From contig JAJKFL010000013.1 of the NCBI GenBank assembly GCA_021186555.1, forward strand, positions 31,948,743 to 32,012,742: a stretch of 64,000 nt of DNA, in the 5' to 3' direction. Below, piece after piece: positions 42,401 to 48,400 of this stretch; the stretch's first letter is position 1; each line of letters starts with the position of its first letter. The DNA comes from Reticulitermes speratus (taxonomy: Eukaryota; Arthropoda; Insecta; Blattodea; Rhinotermitidae). Position numbers and translations under genes: made by a program. The notes beneath the pieces are model-generated. The model saw only the letters and a program-made list of their open reading frames with translations. It was not told the origin of the DNA and searched no databases.

Positions 42401-45400
42401 ATCATTTCTGCCTAAATACACACAATAAAGTTCCGTATTCATATGAATTTGCAGTTTATGTCGTCATATTTGGGGCTGTTAGCGACATCTATTATGAAAC
42501 AGGCTTTTAGCAGAGCAATTTATAAAGTCAGCTTGTATCCTTACTGCCTAAATACACACAATAATGTTCCGTATTTGTATGAATTTGCAGTTTATGTCGT
42601 CATATTTGGGGCTGTTCGAGACATCTCTGTTATGAAACAGGCATTTAGCAAGCGCTTTATAAAATGTCAGCTTGTATCCTTACTGATATCTCGTCTCTCC
42701 TACTCAACGAACACAGTTTATTTATCTGAAGCATGCACAAACGTAACACTAGCCTCTGCTAGCAGTCTAAACATTGGAAGGTTTTTAGGCGTCACTCATT
42801 GCAGGAGCATTCCACACCGCTTATAGCAAAACAGAAGTATATTCTGAAACAGTCTCCAACATCACAGACATACTAAACCTATTTTTGAACCTAAAATGAA
42901 ATATCAGAAGACAAAGAGAAATTCTCGCATTCAAGAAATAATTGAACGTTTTAATTTTCAGACAAATAGCGCTTAAAAATAATATAAAAGGATTTGTTTG
43001 GCGTTTTTATTAGAATAATGACAGTAGAGATATAGTACATTTTTGCACACAAAATTCTTCTGTCAGGAAGGTTGACGTAATATTTCTTCGGATTGAAATA
43101 GAACTCTCTCTGCTTGCGATAATAACACAAGGGTCCTTTATGACTAGTCCAGTTTGTTTTCATTTCCTCTGGAGCTAACTACACATTAGAAAAATTTCAG
43201 ATTCATGAACCATACACATTGAGCTGTAGCATCTGAACTACAAGTCTCTGTGTGAACCGCACTTTCCCCATGACGGTGTCTCGAGTTTTTTTTTCTCACT
43301 AACGCTAACTACACAGTAGGAAACTTGTGTGAATCACTACGCCTATGTCTAGCTCAGCCATATGATATAAAACTCTCGTACAAGTGAATCGCTCTTTCAC
43401 CAAGCGGTCGTTTTCAGTCGACTGAAAGCAAACCAACTCCACTGCAGTGCAAAACAAGTTACGTAACTTCCTTATGCTTCCAGAGCAGATCGATAAAGGC
43501 TCTTCAATGTTACTACGTGCGTTCTTTCCTGGGGTAAAGTGGTCGGAACGTGAAGCAGGTCAAAAATATCCTCTAACGTGGAGGGGATTGGAGATATACA
43601 CTTTGCCTACCTGAATCAGGGCGTAGGCAGCAAAGTAGAGTGGGGGATTTAAATACCTTCTGGGTCATATATGATATGCACGGAAGCGTAAGGTTAATGT
43701 ACCATCATTCTTAAATATAAGGCTTGAGGTTTTCTTGGTGTTCAGGTTTATATTGTGGTCTTTACAAGTTGTGGCTCTTAAAGATCAAAGCTGATTTTGA
43801 AAAAGTACTTCATAAATGGCATTATTGCATCTACGTGTTATCCCCTTCGTACTAATTTCCATCAGCAGCTACGCACCACTCCATACAAGTGATTTTGTGA
43901 GGGTGCTTTAAGTAACTTCGTCATTTTCTTACGGATGTCATCAGTTGACTGAAAGTTGGTTCCATTGAGTGAACTTATCAATTTTGGGGGAAAGAAAAAG
44001 TCACCTGGGCAAGACCTGGTGGGATGAAGTGTGTTTGAGCATCAGTGTTTGTTTTACAGCTAAAAACTTGTGGACCAAAACTGCTTTGTGCACTGGCATC
44101 TTGTCCTGTTGCAAGAGCCAAATGTGACTCCACACATCTGGTCTTTTTTCTGAATCCTTTATTGTAATTTTGTTGAATCTTTAATCTAGAATTGTTGGTA
44201 CACTATCTGTTTTGGTGGTACATATTCAACCATGGTGATTCCTCTGATTGAAAAAAACCAGCAGCCTGGTGATGCCAGTTTTCCAGTAAACAGACTGACA
44301 CTCTGTTTCCAGGTGGTACTGAAACAACCAAGTTTCGTCACAGGTGACAACAGTGTAAAAATTTGAATCATCTACAGTTTTCTTCAAAATTTCAGAACAG
44401 ACTTGCTTTCCTTCCAACTTTTTTCATGTTCAAATTTGTTGTTAAAATTGGCCCAGCGGTTTCTGTGTCCACATTCAACTCCTCTGTTATCATTCTTATG
44501 TCTAAATGATGATCTGTTCTGACAAGAGTCCTCACCTTTTCCTCATTTTCATTAGTTTTCATCATTACTGGAAGGCCAGGTCATTATTTTCCACATCCTC
44601 TCTTCCTTCTGAAAACCTCTAGCACCATTCAAGCACATGTGCTCTTGACAGGTCATCTTCTCTGCATGCCCACTGTAACGAATTGAACATTTCAGTGGTA
44701 GTTTTCTTGAGTTTCATAAGAAATTTGGTGTTTACTCTGCTTAGTTTTTCGTCAAGCACAATTGGCAGAAAGTTCAATAATAGTTTTCAATAATTTATTC
44801 CTCAACACTATGTCAGGGTAACAGTGTGGCTTGGCACGCACCTGGGGGAAAGGTCAGTGGTAACTGGTATATATTTACTTTTGTGGTCAACAGTCAAGGA
44901 CAGGAGCTGTATGCACAGTCTTGAGGTGTGGCTATGGAGGTGGGTACCAGAGGAGTTCTGCCCAAAAAAGGGAGGCAGTATACTGGAACCCATGTTGTGG
45001 ACTACATTGTGTCATGGCCCAGGAGAAGTCATGTGAACATCCTCAAATGAATTAAAAATTGGTCAGTCAGGTCAAAGAGAAAGAATATGTCAGTATTTAA
45101 TTGTAGACTGAAAAACCTGTCACACATGTCTGTGTCAGCTTGTATCCTGGAGGAAAAAACACAGAATTTTATGATGCATTCAGACAGAAGTTACATATTA
45201 AGATAACGATCTTTTGGGGTATGATGCCGTGTAGTTTGTTAGGTAGGTTCGAACATTTCAAAGGAGCCTGCTGCCACCATCTTTGGGGTAGAAGAAAAAA
45301 TAATGTTCCAGGAGTGATAGTTTTCTAAACAGTATGAATATGTAAGTGACGAAATATACCAAATTTTGTTTCTCCTCTCCTGCGCCAGTTTACAGCGTTC

Positions 45401-48400
45401 TTAGCAGTCATGTGAACAAACACCTGAATGTTCATGAGTATTATGATGTCCTGTACTGATGTGCACAATTGTATGTGTAAATGGTAAAGCAATAGTTGGC
45501 CACGAGTGTCACAATGTTCCTTCTTGTGTATGTAAAAGGTAACATTCACCCAATAACAGGCCATGAAGGCCCAGAGGGGGAGTAGAGGTATAGCTGTACT
45601 CTTTCTTTAACTTCGGCACTCTTGTGTATGTGGACATTTACATTTATTGGCCTTAACAAAGTTGGTATGAGTGTCACATGAGGAACTTTGTTAAATGTCT
45701 GTCTGAACATGGTGCATAAATATAACAACAAAAATTCAAATGCAATTTAGTAAGTTTTGGTTGGTGAGTGCAAGGTTTTAAGACACACATTAAACCAAAT
45801 CTCAAGTTGGTCCCACTAAACTTTCTCATAAGTGGTAAATTTGAATCAAAATTTCAAACATTTTGACATAAGTCAAAATCTGAAGTTTAGAAGTTTGTAC
45901 CCTGCGAATGGAGATAGCAGTTGTTCGGAAACAGTTGCACGTGTCTGTCACATCCAATAAGACAGTAATATTGTCGCTCAGTGATATAAGAGCCTAAATT
46001 ATCACATTGTTTACATATTATTAATAATACAGTGAACACTGCATGAACTGCGAGGGTTATCCAGAAAGTAAAGATACAACATGGGTGGGAGGGGAAGGGA
46101 AATCACCTCAGACCATCCCGCTCACAGCCCAGACCTCGCTTCCAGCGATTTCCGTTTGTTTTTGCATTTAAAGAAACATCTGGCCGGCCAGAAGTTTCAC
46201 GAAGACGAAGAGGTGAAAAACGAAGTCACTACGTGGTTGCGTGCACAGGCGGCGGAGTTCTGTGACATTGGAATACAAAAACTCGTACCCAGGCTAAACA
46301 AATGCCTTGACAAAGGTGGTGATTATGTTGAAAAATAGCTAAAGGTATGTGTTAAAGAGTTTTTTCACTCGATTTTGTTAATAAATATTTTTTTAAAAAT
46401 TGTATTGCTTTTGAATCTTTACTTTCTGGATAACCCTCGTAGATTAATTTTTTCAGGCCTGTTTTTGCCCACTTGTGCTCATGTTTTCCTTAACTCATTA
46501 CCAGTGTGATCACGTGTACATGCATGCTCAGTGACTCATCCATCACTAGTTTACATGTTACACATCTGATGGCTCTCTGGTGTAGCATAAACACCGAGAT
46601 GTGTCACTTAATCTTTATGTGTATTTGCAGTTACAGAAGGAGCTGCAGGAGACAAGGCAGCAGCTGGTGACAGCAGAGCGGAAGTTGGCGGAATTAGAGT
46701 CTGCAGGCAGTGAGCTGGAGAAGTTGCGGAAAGACCAGGAAGATTTACTGGAGCTGCTCACAGATCAGGACATGAGACTGAACCAGTTTAAGGCTCAGTT
46801 GCGAGCCCTTGGTGGGAAGGCAAGTAATGCATTATCTATCACTTGATGAGTCCCCCTTTATCCTTGCACATTATAAGCAAAGAAATATGTCAGGTATTCA
46901 GTAATCCACTTGCTAGTTGATGTTATGGAAAAAGTCATGAACTGATGTTATAGCAAAATCATATTCAGTGGCCCATATATTTTTAATAATGTAATGATTT
47001 TTTCAACTGCTGTGATATGTGATTAATTTTGTGCACTGCAGAGTAATGTTTTCTTTTCGTGTATATTCATTGAAATATAATTTTAAAAATTAGTTTTCTG
47101 TAAATGATGAAATTAATTTCTCACAAAATTTTGTAGAATGTAGTTAGTGGCTTTTTCCCACGATACCATGTTTTATATGTCATCATCATCTATCTCATTG
47201 TGACTTCACCTGTTCACACTGCATGCTTACCGCACAGAGGGCAGAAAAATGAAGATCATAACCAAATACATTAGAAACAAGGAGTTCTGGACAGACATCA
47301 TAAAGTCTGCCTTCTTACTGTAGACATTCCCTGTTAAACAAATTCATTGTTAACCCTTCTGGGGCAAGCGCAATATTGCACTTGGGCATATGCTGGTCAA
47401 GGTCAGGAAATACCAGTTTTTTGCCTACTACCAGCGGTGCACAAATCCCGGGCACCATGTCACCATGATGACTAAATTTTGTGTGGTGGTACCTTATATT
47501 TGTGAGTCATCAGTGTGGAATTTGCTGCATAGAATTTTTATTAGGCCCCTAGATTTTTGGAAAATTTGTGCACCCCTACCTAGTACTGTATACTGGGGGG
47601 GGGGCATTGTTACATATGCAATGCCATACCGGTACAACATGTTTTTTTTATGATATGCAACGGGAATAATATGCTGGTACAGCATCCAGCCTTCAAGATC
47701 TAAAATCACAGTATGCTGTTATGACATTTGGAGGTTTATGTGTGGAAAATGTAGTGTACATGTATGACAGCACAGAAATATGTGAAAAAGTTTTATTATG
47801 AACAGCTGTAGGCCAGACCAGTTGCAGCAGAAGTATAACTCGTATAGAATGGCACCAAGTTGTGAAAATCACTTGTTGTAAAGTATATACTCGTATAGCA
47901 ACAGTCCTGAAAGGCTTGTTGTATTCACATAATGTAAGTTCATAACAGGAATGAAATATGCAATTTAGTTCCTCAGGTAGTATGCCTTGATGGTCATAGG
48001 AATGAATCCTAGACGTCAAAATCGTTATTGATTACAGTTGTAAATACGTTACAGATTGTTATCATTGTCATTTGTAGTAGTATTTGTATTACTGCGAGCT
48101 GAGATACTTCAGTCGGCATAACTAATTTTAATTTTTAGCCTTTGTAAATTAGAAGGGAATTTTAAACAACTTGCATGTGCTTGTTTTAGATGTTGGGCGA
48201 GGTGATTTTTTCAGCATTGTCGCCAATTGTGTGTACAGTACTCTTGGCCAATGCAAGAGCGCAGCAGATGTTAGCAATATATAAATTTTAAAACTTTCGC
48301 GGCGACATGATTCAATATAGTCTTCTCGGGCGCACAGCCGCGTCAACTCGTTTGAATACAACGTTTCGGGGACTAGCTCCGTCCCCATCCTCAGGCAAAA

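Noticed and set aside
44186..44417. Two overlapping frames as separate small genes
   Set aside because: Both are frameshifted readings of one mariner transposase pseudogene (DETW region).
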